Assembly (NCBI RefSeq): GCF_023091865.1
Contig: NZ_JAHXDI010000002.1
Location: 496,001 to 560,000, forward strand
From: Chromohalobacter moromii
GTDB lineage: Bacteria; Pseudomonadota; Gammaproteobacteria; Pseudomonadales; Halomonadaceae
DNA: 64,000 nt
Direction: 5' to 3'
Both the position numbers and the translations under genes were made by a program. Below the pieces are notes generated by a model. The model had not been told where the DNA came from and searched no databases. It saw only the letters and a program-made list of their open reading frames with translations. Shown piece by piece: positions 46,881 to 57,597 of the stretch (position 1 is its first letter; each line of letters begins with the position of its first letter).

Positions 46881-47633
46881 ATGCGCAAGTTACTGTTATC
46901 CAACGATGATGGCGTCCATGCACCGGGGCTTCGTGCGTTGCATGACGCGCTCTCGGCACATGGGCGTCTGCGTGTGGTGGCACCGGATCGTGACAAGAGC
47001 GGCGCCAGCAACTCGCTGACGCTGACGCGTCCCCTGGCGTTGACGGCCCTCGACAACGGCTTTTATTCAGTCGACGGTACGCCTGCCGATTGCGTGTACC
47101 TGGGCGTCAACGGGGTCTGGGACGAGAAGCCTGATCTAGTGATTTCAGGCATCAACCATGGTGGCAATCTGGGCGACGACGTGCTGTATTCGGGCACCGT
47201 GGCCGCCGCCATGGAAGGACGCAACCTGGGCATGGCGGCGATTGCCGTATCGCTTTGCGGCGAGCGCTATTTCGAGACGGCCGGCCGCGTCGCGGCGACC
47301 TTGGTGGGGGCGGCGGAGTCGCTGTCATTGCCCCCACGGAGTCTGCTCAACGTCAACGTGCCGGACGTGCCTTGGGAAGATATTCAGGGCGTACGCGTAA
47401 CGCGGATGGGGTATCGCGGTCCTGCGGCCCGACCGATGAAGGTGAAAGATCCGCGTGGCCGCGAGCGTTATTGGATTGCCGCCGTCGGCGATAACGCCGA
47501 TGATGGGGCGGATACCGATTTCGCGGCTATCGACGCGGGGTACGTATCGATCACGCCCCTACAGACCGATCTCACGCGCCATGCCGCGTTGGACGACGTA
47601 CGGAACTGGCTGGATGCATTGTCGAATTCCTGA
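46881..47633 (+). CDS. surE: 5'/3'-nucleotidase SurE
   Basis: 250 residues. The N-terminal metal site is [16 protein letters not shown], followed by [18 protein letters not shown] and [22 protein letters not shown], all diagnostic of SurE. It removes phosphate from nucleoside monophosphates in stationary phase. AGAGGAT precedes the ATG. Upstream of pcm, as is typical. Confidence 0.96.
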   Translation: MRKLLLSNDDGVHAPGLRALHDALSAHGRLRVVAPDRDKSGASNSLTLTRPLALTALDNGFYSVDGTPADCVYLGVNGVWDEKPDLVISGINHGGNLGDDVLYSGTVAAAMEGRNLGMAAIAVSLCGERYFETAGRVAATLVGAAESLSLPPRSLLNVNVPDVPWEDIQGVRVTRMGYRGPAARPMKVKDPRGRERYWIAAVGDNADDGADTDFAAIDAGYVSITPLQTDLTRHAALDDVRNWLDALSNS

Positions 47634-47667
47634 CACACACGATACACACCGACTCGGTGGCATCGGC

Positions 47668-48303
47668 ATGACCTCGCAGCGTACTCGCAACCGCTTGATA
47701 CGGCGCTTGCAGGCCGGTGGCATTCAAGATCGACGGGTGCTCGACGTCATGGCGCGCGAACCGCGTCATGTCTTTCTCGACGAGGCGCTGGCGCATCGGT
47801 CCTATGAAGATACTGCCTTACCGTTGGGCCATGGCCAGACGCTTTCTCAGCCGTGGATCGTGGCGCGGATGACCGAGTTGGTGCTGGCCGCGCAGCCGCG
47901 TCGCGTGTTGGAAGTCGGGACTGGCTCAGGCTATCAGACCCTGATTCTGGCGCGCCTGGTAGAGTCGGTATGGAGCATCGAGCGCATTGGTGCGTTGCAT
48001 CGCAGCGCCGCCTCTCGCCTGGCCATGCTGGGGGCCGGTAATGTGCGCCTGCGCCATGAAGACGGCGGCCATGGATGGCCGCAGGCTGCCCCCTTCGATG
48101 TCATTCTCTTCACCGCCTGTGCCAGTGTGCTGCCTAAAGAACTATTGGACCAACTGGCTGACGGCGGAGAACTGATCGCGCCGCTGGAGGATGAAGTAGG
48201 TCATCAATGGCTGACGCGAGTACAGCGGTGCGGCTCCACCTTCGAACGTACACGGCTCGAGCGGGTCAGATTCGTACCGCTCTTGGAAGGGGTCATAAAA
48301 TGA
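47668..48303 (+). CDS. pcm: Protein-L-isoaspartate O-methyltransferase
   Basis: 211 residues from the ATG at 47668 (34 bp after surE); the frame is open upstream through surE. SAM-binding motif I is VLEVGTGSGYQTLILA; family motifs YEDTALPLGHGQTLSQP and LPKELLDQLADGGELIAPL are present. It repairs isoaspartyl residues in aged proteins. The stop overlaps the DUF368 start by four bases. Confidence 0.94.
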   Translation: MTSQRTRNRLIRRLQAGGIQDRRVLDVMAREPRHVFLDEALAHRSYEDTALPLGHGQTLSQPWIVARMTELVLAAQPRRVLEVGTGSGYQTLILARLVESVWSIERIGALHRSAASRLAMLGAGNVRLRHEDGGHGWPQAAPFDVILFTACASVLPKELLDQLADGGELIAPLEDEVGHQWLTRVQRCGSTFERTRLERVRFVPLLEGVIK

Positions 48304-49241
48304 AGCGTTACCTGACGCTTTTTTTCAAAGGCGCCGGGATGGGCGCCGCGGACGCAGTACCCGGAGTTTCCGGCGGCACCATTGCCTTCATCACGGGCAT
48401 CTACGAGGAGTTGATCCACTCGATCAAGCAATTCGGCCCTCGTGCCTTTGGGGCGTGGCGTCGCGGTGGTCTGGCGGGGCTCGTAAAGCATCTCAATCTG
48501 GCATTTTTGCTGCCTTTGCTGCTAGGGATCGTGGCGAGCCTGGTGAGTGTCGCACATCTGGTGACCTGGCTGCTGGATCATCATCAGTTATTGCTCAATG
48601 CATTCTTCTTTGGATTGGTGCTAGCCTCGGCCGTCGTGGTGGGTAGACAGGTCGGCCATTGGCAGTGGCGGCATGGCTTTCCCTTGATTCTGGGCGTCTG
48701 CGTGGCCCTGTGGCTGCCCAGCCTTTTGCCCGCCCCTACGGGAGGCAGTCAGTGGATATTATTGGTGGGAGGCGCCATCGCCATCAGTGCGATGCTTCTG
48801 CCGGGCGTCTCGGGGAGCTTCCTGCTATTGGTGATGGGGCTTTACGGGACGGTCATGGAGGGCATCAAAAGTGCCGACCTGGCCTTGATCGCGACCTTCG
48901 GTACCGGCTGTGTCATCGGCTTGATGGTGTTCTCGCGAGTCCTGTCGTGGCTGTTCCATCATTACCGACTGGGAACGCTTTTGACCCTGGTCGGCTTCAT
49001 TCTCGGCTCGTTACCGCAACTCTGGCCGTGGCGCGAGCTGGTTAGCTACCGCCTCGCAAGTGGCGATAAGATCGTGCCGCTCGACTATCGCTATCTCATG
49101 CCTTCGGACTATAGCGTGATCACCGGTGAGCCGGCCCAATTGCTGACGGCGGTCGTCTTGATGATCGCTGGCCTGGTGTTGGTCATGGTCATCGGCGAAC
49201 GCAGTCCATCCCCGTTTAAAGAGGACCGACCCCATGTCTGA
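48300..49241 (+). CDS. DUF368 membrane protein, probable undecaprenyl-phosphate translocase (PopT family)
   Basis: 313 residues from the ATG at 48300, overlapping the pcm stop. About eight to nine membrane helices. The DUF368 hallmark appears twice: GMGAADAVPGVSGGTIAFITGIYEEL-type motif at the N-terminus and ISAMLLPGVSGSFLLLVMGLY in the middle, suggesting two inverted halves. DUF368 proteins (PopT) have been shown to return undecaprenyl phosphate from the outer to the inner leaflet for reuse in envelope synthesis. Placed between pcm and nlpD, and overlapping nlpD by eight bases, it links to envelope genes; this insertion is absent from the E. coli cluster. Confidence 0.88.
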   Translation: MKRYLTLFFKGAGMGAADAVPGVSGGTIAFITGIYEELIHSIKQFGPRAFGAWRRGGLAGLVKHLNLAFLLPLLLGIVASLVSVAHLVTWLLDHHQLLLNAFFFGLVLASAVVVGRQVGHWQWRHGFPLILGVCVALWLPSLLPAPTGGSQWILLVGGAIAISAMLLPGVSGSFLLLVMGLYGTVMEGIKSADLALIATFGTGCVIGLMVFSRVLSWLFHHYRLGTLLTLVGFILGSLPQLWPWRELVSYRLASGDKIVPLDYRYLMPSDYSVITGEPAQLLTAVVLMIAGLVLVMVIGERSPSPFKEDRPHV

Positions 49242-50340
49242 CGCTCGTCGACTACTGCCCGCGCTGGGACTCGTGGCACTGGGCCTGGCGGGGTGCGCAA
49301 GCTCCAGCGGTGCGCCCCAGGTGCAGGATCTCTCGATCAGCCGTAACAGCGAGCCGCCGAGTTCGTATACCGTCAAGTCGGGCGATACCTTGTATGGCAT
49401 TGCCTGGCAGAACAATCTCGATTTCCGTGACTTGGCACAACTCAATGATATTACGCCACCCTATCGCCTCGACCCGGGGCAAACGCTACGCCTGACTCCC
49501 GAAGGCGAGGCCCGGGCGGCGTCAAGTAACGCGTCCGACGAGACAAGTGGTGCGGTCGCGACCCCGTTGGGCGATGGTGCCGAGTCGGCCGGTAGCGCTC
49601 AGGACGATGACTGGCTGGTACCGGCGGATAGCGCGTCTTCCCAAGGCCGTGACCTGGATACCGCGTCCATCGACGCGCAGGCCGTAGGCGCCGCTTCCGA
49701 TGCCCGCGAAAGCGGTGCGCCGGGACCGGTCTACGACGCAGACGACGCGTCAGACGCGCCTGCGCGCGATGACGAAGCCGAGAGCGATACCTCGAATGCG
49801 TCAACTGCAGGCGATGCGTCGCAAGAGACACCATCCGATAGTGCGAGCACGGATGATCAAGCGACGGGCAAAGCGCCGTCCGAGCCTACCTCCGAGGCCG
49901 GCACGAGCGTCGCCGGTGAAAGCGACGCGACGGCCGATCGCTCGCAACGCGAGTACCAGCCGGTCGACAATGTGGCTTGGCAGTGGCCCACTGAGGGCAA
50001 TGTCGTCAACGGTTTCGACGACAATTCCACCGTGACGGCCGGCATTGATATCGCCGGTGAAAAGGGGCAACCTGTCAAGGCAGCGGGTCCGGGCATCGTG
50101 GTGTATGCCGGCGGTGGCGTCCGCGGATATGGCAACCTCATCATTCTCAAGCATAACGACCATTTCCTGAGTGCTTACGCGCATAACGATACGTTGCGTG
50201 TGGAGGAAAACGATGTCGTCAAAGCAGGGGAAGTCATTGCCACCATGGGCGATACCGATGCCGATCGCGTCAAGCTGCATTTCGAGGTGCGCCAGGACGG
50301 CCAGCCTCAAGACCCAATGGAGTACCTGCCGTCGCGTTGA
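49234..50340 (+). CDS. nlpD: Lipoprotein NlpD, LytM-type amidase activator
   Basis: 368 residues. Lipobox LGLAGCAS (lipidated Cys near residue 21), a LysM peptidoglycan-binding domain (SYTVKSGDTLYGIAWQ, about 43-88), a strongly acidic Ser/Asp/Glu/Thr linker (about 90-240) and a LytM domain (about 245-368, GYGNLIILKHNDHFLSAYAHND). The LytM zinc-site His is missing (TAGIDIAG), as in E. coli NlpD, so it activates amidase AmiC rather than cutting peptidoglycan. The linker's acid content fits a halophile. The rpoS gene follows; in E. coli the main rpoS promoter lies inside nlpD. Confidence 0.93.
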   Translation: MSDARRLLPALGLVALGLAGCASSSGAPQVQDLSISRNSEPPSSYTVKSGDTLYGIAWQNNLDFRDLAQLNDITPPYRLDPGQTLRLTPEGEARAASSNASDETSGAVATPLGDGAESAGSAQDDDWLVPADSASSQGRDLDTASIDAQAVGAASDARESGAPGPVYDADDASDAPARDDEAESDTSNASTAGDASQETPSDSASTDDQATGKAPSEPTSEAGTSVAGESDATADRSQREYQPVDNVAWQWPTEGNVVNGFDDNSTVTAGIDIAGEKGQPVKAAGPGIVVYAGGGVRGYGNLIILKHNDHFLSAYAHNDTLRVEENDVVKAGEVIATMGDTDADRVKLHFEVRQDGQPQDPMEYLPSR

Positions 50341-50462
50341 GCACGGTAGGACTCAGACCCTGAATATGCGCACAACAATAAACGGGTAGTCCGCCATGGC
50401 CGGTGGCTCGCACGCCCCGGCCGAGGTCATCAAATCGGCAGTAGTAAAGTGGGGTATCGGAT

Positions 50463-51440
50463 ATGAGCATGCTGGAGCGGGATATTCAGGGTGTGGATCT
50501 CGACGACGTTGATAACGAAGTGGAAGTCGATGCCGGAGAGGTCGCTAGCGACAAGGATGACGATGCGTTCGAGAAAGCGTTGAATCGTGACGAAAAAAGT
50601 TACCATCAAAGCCTCGACGCAACACAGATTTACCTCAATGAGATCGGCTTTTCGCCGCTTTTGACCCCCGAAGAAGAAGTGCACTATGGGCGCCTGGCCC
50701 AGAAGGGCGATCCCGCCGGGCGCCAGCGCATGATCGAGTCCAATCTGCGGCTAGTGGTCAAGATCGCTAGACGCTATCTCAACCGTGGGTTGTCACTGCT
50801 CGATCTAATCGAGGAAGGCAACCTGGGCCTGATTCGTGCCGTGGAAAAGTTCGACCCCGAACGAGGCTTTCGCTTCTCGACCTATGCGACTTGGTGGATT
50901 CGCCAGACCATCGAGCGGGCGTTGATGAATCAGACACGCACGATTCGCTTGCCCATTCATGTGGTCAAGGAACTCAACATATACTTGCGGGCCGCGCGCG
51001 AGCTGACACAGCGACTCGATCACGAAGCCACCGCCGAGGAAATTGCTGATTTCCTGGACAAGCCGGTGGGCACCGTCAAGAAAATGCTCGGGCTCAACGA
51101 GCGCGTCTCTTCGGTCGACTATCCGATGGGCGGCGAGAGCGATAAGCCCTTGATCGACACGCTAGCCGATGAAAACGAAGCCGGTCCCGAATCGTTGCTG
51201 GTCGGCAACGACGTCAAGCAGCACGTCGATGACTGGCTGGCGGAGTTGACCGACAAACAGATGGAAGTCGTCGTGCGTCGTTTCGGTTTGCGCGGACATG
51301 AAGCCGCAACGCTCGAGGACGTCGGGGCGGAAATCGGTCTGACGCGTGAGCGGGTGCGTCAAATTCAGGTCGAGGCGTTGAAAAAATTGCGCCGGGTACT
51401 GGAGAAGCAAGGATTGTCGCTGGACTCGATTTTCGAATGA
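50463..51440 (+). CDS. rpoS: RNA polymerase sigma factor RpoS
   Basis: 325 residues. Region 1.2 contains [21 protein letters not shown]; region 2 has [40 protein letters not shown]; region 4 has [20 protein letters not shown]. The acidic N-terminal extension and [16 protein letters not shown] type start are typical of RpoS rather than RpoD. It controls stationary-phase and osmotic stress genes; otsBA are known RpoS targets in E. coli. A hairpin follows the gene. Confidence 0.96.
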   Translation: MSMLERDIQGVDLDDVDNEVEVDAGEVASDKDDDAFEKALNRDEKSYHQSLDATQIYLNEIGFSPLLTPEEEVHYGRLAQKGDPAGRQRMIESNLRLVVKIARRYLNRGLSLLDLIEEGNLGLIRAVEKFDPERGFRFSTYATWWIRQTIERALMNQTRTIRLPIHVVKELNIYLRAARELTQRLDHEATAEEIADFLDKPVGTVKKMLGLNERVSSVDYPMGGESDKPLIDTLADENEAGPESLLVGNDVKQHVDDWLAELTDKQMEVVVRRFGLRGHEAATLEDVGAEIGLTRERVRQIQVEALKKLRRVLEKQGLSLDSIFE

Positions 51441-51449
51441 CGCGCACCA

Positions 51450-51479
51450 GGCATGATGAGCCGTATGGCTTGTCATGCC
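51450..51479 (+). terminator. Terminator-like hairpin after rpoS
   Basis: GGCATGA-TG-AGCC-GTAT-GGCT-TG-TCATGCC: 11 pairs with a symmetric internal TG/TG loop, starting 10 bp after the rpoS stop. No T-run. Confidence 0.5.
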
Positions 51480-51551
51480 ACCGTTCTGTCACGGCAATGA
51501 CGCGCTTTCCACGCTATCCTTGGTACTTGCTTATTTGCCTGATACATTGAT

Positions 51552-51580
51552 TTGAGGCAATACATGCGGCATTGTATGTA
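51552..51580 (+). promoter_or_regulatory. Possible promoter of the tolC-like gene
   Basis: TTGAGG at 51552-51557, 17-bp spacer, TATGTA at 51575-51580. Only a fair match to sigma-70. Confidence 0.3.
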
Positions 51581-51651
51581 ACCCCGATACCCCTGTTGGC
51601 GGTGACACTGCCGGTCGTCGAGCCCGTAATCAGCTCGCCCCGAGAAAATCA

Positions 51652-51711
51652 GTGAAAAGCAAGTCAGTCAAAAGCACGTTCGTCAAAAGAACGTGCTTCA
51701 AAAGAAAGGAA
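51652..51711 (+). repeat. Four tandem 15-bp repeats before the tolC-like start
   Basis: Units start at 51652, 51667, 51682 and 51697, all based on GTCAAAAGNACGTNC. Units two to four also form a 10-bp hairpin, AAGCACGTTC (51672-51681) with GAACGTGCTT (51689-51698). The last unit supplies AAAGGAA, the likely ribosome binding site. The repeats are in frame with the gene and would encode five-residue VKSTF/VKRTC-like units if translation began at the GTG at 51652. Confidence 0.85.
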
Positions 51712-51720
51712 CCCAAGCCG

Positions 51721-53193
51721 ATGTCCTCTCGAGAGCCGTCATCGCCGAAATTTCGGCTGCGTTTATTGCCGGTGTTGATCGCCGCCGCTGTTACCTCTCA
51801 GGCGCACGCCGCCGATTTGTGGACCATTACGCAGGACGCCCTGCAGAACAATTCCACTCTGGGGGCCTCGCGGTCGACTTTCCAGAGTGTCGAGGCCGGG
51901 CGTGATGTGGCGCGTGGCAGCTTGTTGCCGCAAATCGATGCGACCGCGCAGGTCGCGCACAACAACACGCTGGAAAGCCAGAGTTCATCGAGTGCTTTGG
52001 GAGGTGCCGGAACGGGAGGCACTGGGACGGGTTCCGAAAGTAGTTATAACTCCACCAGCGCCGGTATTGAATTGACCCAGGCGTTGTACGACGCCACGAG
52101 CTGGGCTGAGCTTGAAATCGCCAAACGCGAGACTGGTCAGCAAGCGCTTTTGCTTCAAGCCGACCGTCAACAGTTGCTCTATGATGTCGCCTCGGCGTAT
52201 TTCGAGATCTTGCGCGCCAATGACGTGCTCGAAGCGAGTATTTCCCAGGAGAAAGCGATCAAGCGCCAGCTCGACCAGGCGCAGGAGCAATTCGATGTCG
52301 GGCTAGTGGCAACCACCGATGTCAACGAGGCGCAGGCGTCTTACGATCTAGCCCGCTCCCAGCGTATTTCCGCCGAAAACGACCTGCAGGTCAGTTTCGA
52401 GGCGCTGGAACGTCTGACCGGTAAGCGTTACGACAGCATCGACGCCTTGTCGGACGATATTCCCATCGAGTCTCCCGAGCCGGCGGGGCGCGATAACTGG
52501 ATTCAGATGGCAATCGCCAATAATCCCAACGTACAGGCGGCACAGGCCGCGGTGGATGTGTCTCAGGCGGAAGTCGAGCAGGCGGAAGCCGGCCATAAGC
52601 CGACGCTCTCGGCCTTCGCCAACTATAATTATTCGGATAGCGACCAGGATTATCTGGACGGCCATAACACGGACACACAAGTCGGGCTCCAGGCCTCACT
52701 GCCTATCTACAGTGGCGGGACGACCAGCGCTCAGGTGCGTCAGCAGACCTACTCGTTAGAGGCCACGCAGTACGATTTCGAGGCCCAGCGTCGCGACACC
52801 ACCCAGCAGGTACGCTCGCTGTTCACGCAGGTCATGAACGATGTCGAAAGCGTCGAGGCCCAGCGGCAGGCGATCGTCTCCAACCGTAGCGCACTGGAAG
52901 CGACGCGTTCCGGCTACGAGGTGGGGACCCGCAATATCGTCGATGTGCTCGACGCCGAGCAGGCCTTGTATCAAGCGGTGTCCGATTATGCCGATGCACG
53001 TTATACCTACGTGACCGATATGGTGGAGCTGCGCCAACAGGCTGGGGTGCTCGATCAAGACGTGATTCGCGATCTCAATCAGTGGCTGCGGGAGACCGAG
53101 ACAGTGACGCTGCGTCTGCCCGAGGATGGTGGCATGAGCCAGATGGAAGATATCGGCGAGCGGCCCACGATGGAGCAGTCCTCTGCGCCTTGA
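51721..53193 (+). CDS. tolC: TolC-family outer membrane efflux channel
   Basis: 490 residues from the ATG at 51721. The signal peptide (LPVLIAAAVTSQAHA-AD) ends near residue 34. Two outer-membrane-efflux-protein repeats follow, each with long helices (GRDVARGSLLPQIDATAQVAHN; VEQAEAGHKPTLSAFANYNYSD) and the TolC-typical LYQAVSDYADARYTYVTDMVELRQQAG near the C-terminus. It forms the trimeric exit duct for drug efflux and type I secretion. A GTG at 51652 would add 23 basic residues encoded by 15-bp repeats; AAAGGAA before 51721 favours the shorter form. No inner-membrane pump is adjacent. Confidence 0.9.
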   Translation: MSSREPSSPKFRLRLLPVLIAAAVTSQAHAADLWTITQDALQNNSTLGASRSTFQSVEAGRDVARGSLLPQIDATAQVAHNNTLESQSSSSALGGAGTGGTGTGSESSYNSTSAGIELTQALYDATSWAELEIAKRETGQQALLLQADRQQLLYDVASAYFEILRANDVLEASISQEKAIKRQLDQAQEQFDVGLVATTDVNEAQASYDLARSQRISAENDLQVSFEALERLTGKRYDSIDALSDDIPIESPEPAGRDNWIQMAIANNPNVQAAQAAVDVSQAEVEQAEAGHKPTLSAFANYNYSDSDQDYLDGHNTDTQVGLQASLPIYSGGTTSAQVRQQTYSLEATQYDFEAQRRDTTQQVRSLFTQVMNDVESVEAQRQAIVSNRSALEATRSGYEVGTRNIVDVLDAEQALYQAVSDYADARYTYVTDMVELRQQAGVLDQDVIRDLNQWLRETETVTLRLPEDGGMSQMEDIGERPTMEQSSAP

Positions 53194-53220
53194 CGCAAGT
53201 TCGATAAACGCCATTCGTCG

Positions 53221-53247
53221 CGCCGCACCTTTTGGGTGCGGCGTTTT
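53221..53247 (+). terminator. Rho-independent terminator of the tolC-like gene
   Basis: CGCCGCACC and GGTGCGGCG around TTTTG, followed by TTTT. Confidence 0.92.
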
Positions 53248-53325
53248 ACGTCGTGCCGCGCACCACTTCCGTGAGCGAGGTAGAATAAGGCGCCCGTTAT
53301 TGCCTTGTCAGAAGGAACGTTTGCC

Positions 53326-54420
53326 ATGTCTCGGCCGCTGATCGCCGACATCGACCTGGGCGCTTTGCGCCACAATTATCGTCTTGCCTGCGATCAAGCA
53401 CCGCACAGCCGTGCCATCGCGGTCCTCAAAGCGGGTGCCTACGGTCATGGGGCGGTAGAGTGCGCCAATGCCCTGGCCGATGTTGCCCCCGCGTTTGCCG
53501 TCGCGAGTATCGAGGAAGCCCTGGCGCTGCGCGATGCGGGGATCGAGCAGCCAATCATGTTGCTGGAGGGATTCTTCGACGCCGAGGAGTTGCCGCTCAT
53601 CGACGCACACCGGCTCTGGATCGCCGTGCACAGCGACTGGCAGCTCGACGCCTTGCTGGCATTTCAGCCTCGGACGCCGATTCCGACCTGGCTAAAGCTG
53701 GATTCCGGCATGCATCGCCTGGGGTTCGCGCCGGAGGCCTTCGTGTCGCGTTGGCAGCGTCTGAAGGCGGCGCCGGATCAGGCCACCGACCTGCATCTGA
53801 TGACGCACTTCGCCACTGCCGATGCGCTCGATCCTGGTTATTTTCGTCGTCAGATGGCGTGTGTCGAGGCGCTGCGCGAGCGGCTCGAGGCGCCGGTCTG
53901 CCTCGCCAATTCGCCGGCCACGTTGGCCTGGCCGCAGACACACGGTGAATGGACACGTCCGGGCGTCATGCTCTATGGCAGTGATCCGCTGGAAGGTGCC
54001 AACGATGCGAGTCGCGCCCTCAAGCCAGTGATGACATTGCGATCTGAGGTCATCGCGGTGCGTGAATTGGAGACGGGGGAAGCGGTCGGCTACGGTGGGC
54101 GTTGGCGGGCACCACGTCCCTCACGCATTGGCGTGGTCGCGTGTGGCTACGGCGATGGTTACGATCGCCACGCTGGGGATGGCACACCGGTGCTCGTCGA
54201 GGGACGGCGTGTGCCATTGGCCGGCAAGGTGTCCATGGACATGCTGACGGTCGATCTCACTGAGGTGCCCGAGGCGCACATCGGCAGCCAGGTCGTGCTG
54301 TGGGGTGAAGGGCTGTCCATTGATGAAGTGGCGCGTCACTGCGATACCATCAGCTATACGCTGATGACCGGGGTCTTGCCCCGCGTGCCACGTCGCTATC
54401 GGGTGGCCGACACAGTGTAA
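53326..54420 (+). CDS. alr: Alanine racemase
   Basis: 364 residues from the ATG at 53326, with GAAGGA upstream (frame open to 53305). The PLP lysine is in AVLKAGAYGHGA; the second catalytic tyrosine is in CGYGDGYDRHAGDG; GKVSMDML is also present. It supplies D-alanine for peptidoglycan. Length fits Alr/DadX; the lack of dadA nearby favours the biosynthetic Alr. Confidence 0.95.
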   Translation: MSRPLIADIDLGALRHNYRLACDQAPHSRAIAVLKAGAYGHGAVECANALADVAPAFAVASIEEALALRDAGIEQPIMLLEGFFDAEELPLIDAHRLWIAVHSDWQLDALLAFQPRTPIPTWLKLDSGMHRLGFAPEAFVSRWQRLKAAPDQATDLHLMTHFATADALDPGYFRRQMACVEALRERLEAPVCLANSPATLAWPQTHGEWTRPGVMLYGSDPLEGANDASRALKPVMTLRSEVIAVRELETGEAVGYGGRWRAPRPSRIGVVACGYGDGYDRHAGDGTPVLVEGRRVPLAGKVSMDMLTVDLTEVPEAHIGSQVVLWGEGLSIDEVARHCDTISYTLMTGVLPRVPRRYRVADTV

Positions 54421-54463
54421 AAATCCGCTACAATGAGCGGCGTTTCGATGCCTCGAGAGAGAT

Positions 54464-55384
54464 ATGGCCAAGCACGTATTGCCTGATAATTTCGCCCATC
54501 CCCGCTATTGGCCCACCTGGCTGGCCATCGGACTGATGCGTCTCGGTGCCTGGTTGCCCTGGCGCCTCAAAATGGCGGTAGGGCGCCTCATCGGCCTGTG
54601 TGCCTGGCGCTTCGCGCGCAGTCGCCGGCGCATTACCGAGACCAATCTGGGGTTATGCTTTCCAGAGTTGAGCGAGGAGGAGCGGTCTCGGCTGGTACGT
54701 GAGACCTTCATCGCCAACGGCAAGGGTATTCTCGAGACTGCTACTGGCTGGTGCCGTGATCCCGAGCATTTGCGCCATCGCGTGACTTTCAAGGGCGAAG
54801 AGCACATGACTCAAGCCTTGGCGCAGGGCAAAGGGGCGTTAATCATTGGGGTGCATTTCTCGACCCTCGACCTCGGCGGTGCGCTGCATTCGCTGTTCTT
54901 TCCTGCGGACGTCGTCTACCGGGCGCATGACAATCCGCTATTCGAGCGCTTCATGACGCGTGCACGACGGCGTATTTTCGGACGTGCCATCGATCGCCAT
55001 GACCTGCGCGGTGTGGTGCGTCGTATCAAGGAAGGGCACGCCGTGTGGTATTCGCCGGATCAGGATTTCGGCCGTGATGCCAGCGTCTTCGCACCCTTTT
55101 TCGGGGTCGAGGCTGCGACACTCAAATTGACGGCGAAGATTGCCCGTATGACGGGGGCGCCGGTGATGCCTTTGATTTTTCATCGCAACCCCGGTGATGA
55201 GACGTACACGTTGGAATACCTGCCTGCGCTGGAAAATTTTCCGAGCGGGGACGATGTTGCCGATGCCACACGCATCAACGGCCTCATTGAAGACGCCATT
55301 CGTCGCCACCCCGAGCAGTACCTATGGCTGCATCGGCGCTTCAAGACGCGGCCACGCGGTGAGGCCTCGCTGTATTCGAAGTGA
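54464..55384 (+). CDS. lpxL: Lipid A biosynthesis acyltransferase (LpxL/HtrB family)
   Basis: 306 residues with an N-terminal membrane anchor (about 15-45). The catalytic HX4D motif is GVHFSTLDLGG; further family motifs are YRAHDNPLFERFMTRAR and WYSPDQDFG. It adds a secondary acyl chain to Kdo2-lipid IVA at the inner membrane. LpxL versus LpxM cannot be fixed by eye; HFSTLD fits LpxL. A TACAAT sequence about 35 bp upstream could be a -10 box. A degraded copy of the last part of this gene lies about 400 bp downstream. Confidence 0.9.
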   Translation: MAKHVLPDNFAHPRYWPTWLAIGLMRLGAWLPWRLKMAVGRLIGLCAWRFARSRRRITETNLGLCFPELSEEERSRLVRETFIANGKGILETATGWCRDPEHLRHRVTFKGEEHMTQALAQGKGALIIGVHFSTLDLGGALHSLFFPADVVYRAHDNPLFERFMTRARRRIFGRAIDRHDLRGVVRRIKEGHAVWYSPDQDFGRDASVFAPFFGVEAATLKLTAKIARMTGAPVMPLIFHRNPGDETYTLEYLPALENFPSGDDVADATRINGLIEDAIRRHPEQYLWLHRRFKTRPRGEASLYSK

Positions 55385-55509
55385 AGGTAATGGCGAACGG
55401 TTCTCGCCATAATGATCTTGACGTTGAGCGGATTACGGACAACTCTTGAGGCGTCTCTCATGGACAATGAGAGCGAAGGTAGACAACATCCAACGGAAGG
55501 AAATTACTT

Positions 55510-55668
55510 ATGCTCAATTATGCGATCATTTTTCTAATCATCGCCGTCGTTGCAGGTGTTCTCGGCTTTGGCGGTATTGCCGGGGCCGCCGCGACCATCG
55601 CCAAGGTCTTGTTCTTCGTCTTCTTGGTGCTGTTCGTGGTAACGCTCATTCGTGGCCGAGGTCGCTGA
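55510..55668 (+). CDS. DUF1328 small membrane protein (YtjA-like)
   Basis: 52 residues. Starts [20 protein letters not shown], with AAGGAAA in front of the ATG. Two membrane helices (about 4-25 and 30-47) and the family [17 protein letters not shown] motif; it ends in a short basic tail like E. coli YtjA. DUF1328 proteins are stress-associated but of unknown function. The stop codon lies at the start of the lpxL-like fragment described next. Confidence 0.88.
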   Translation: MLNYAIIFLIIAVVAGVLGFGGIAGAAATIAKVLFFVFLVLFVVTLIRGRGR

Positions 55669-55718
55669 CGCCACACGCATCAAGGCCTCATCGAAGAGGC
55701 CATTCGCCGGCAACTGTA
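55658..55718 (+). pseudogene. Fragment resembling the 3' part of lpxL
   Basis: About 50 bp closely matching lpxL at 55253-55310, e.g. GCCACACGCATCAA shared exactly, with one base missing after it. Read on both sides of the shift it encodes EVADATRI then GLIEEAIRRQL and a stop, against DVADATRINGLIEDAIRRHP in lpxL. It probably marks a lost second lpxL-like gene or a partial duplication. It overlaps the end of the DUF1328 gene. Confidence 0.6.
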
Positions 55719-55732
55719 AACTTTCCATAAGA

Positions 55733-55764
55733 AAACCCCACTAACCTTGCGGTTGTGGGGTTTC
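55733..55764. terminator. Bidirectional terminator between DUF1328 and ettA
   Basis: AAACCCCAC and GTGGGGTTT arms with an inner AACC/GGTT pair around TTGC and a one-base bulge; A-rich 5' and T-rich 3' flanks suit both strands. Confidence 0.88.
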
Positions 55765-55799
55765 TTCAAGCTTACAACTTCCAGCCCTAGCGAGGCCGG

Positions 55800-57461
<1,662 letters not shown>

Positions 57462-57597
57462 GGAATTCCGGTTTGGTTGGGAAATGGATCACAAGTAACG
57501 ATGATAGAGGGGGCGTGGCGTAAAGGCTAGCGTGATGAAATCGCGTCTACTCGCCGCGCGTCCCATTGCTTGAAAATTTCGCTCAGCATGCTGTTTA

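Noticed and set aside
47455-47667. Upstream extension of pcm into surE
   Set aside because: It is the out-of-frame shadow of surE; Pcm homology starts at 47668.
49980-50340. NlpD LytM domain as an active peptidase
   Set aside because: The zinc-binding His before GIDIAG is absent, as in E. coli NlpD, so it is an activator.
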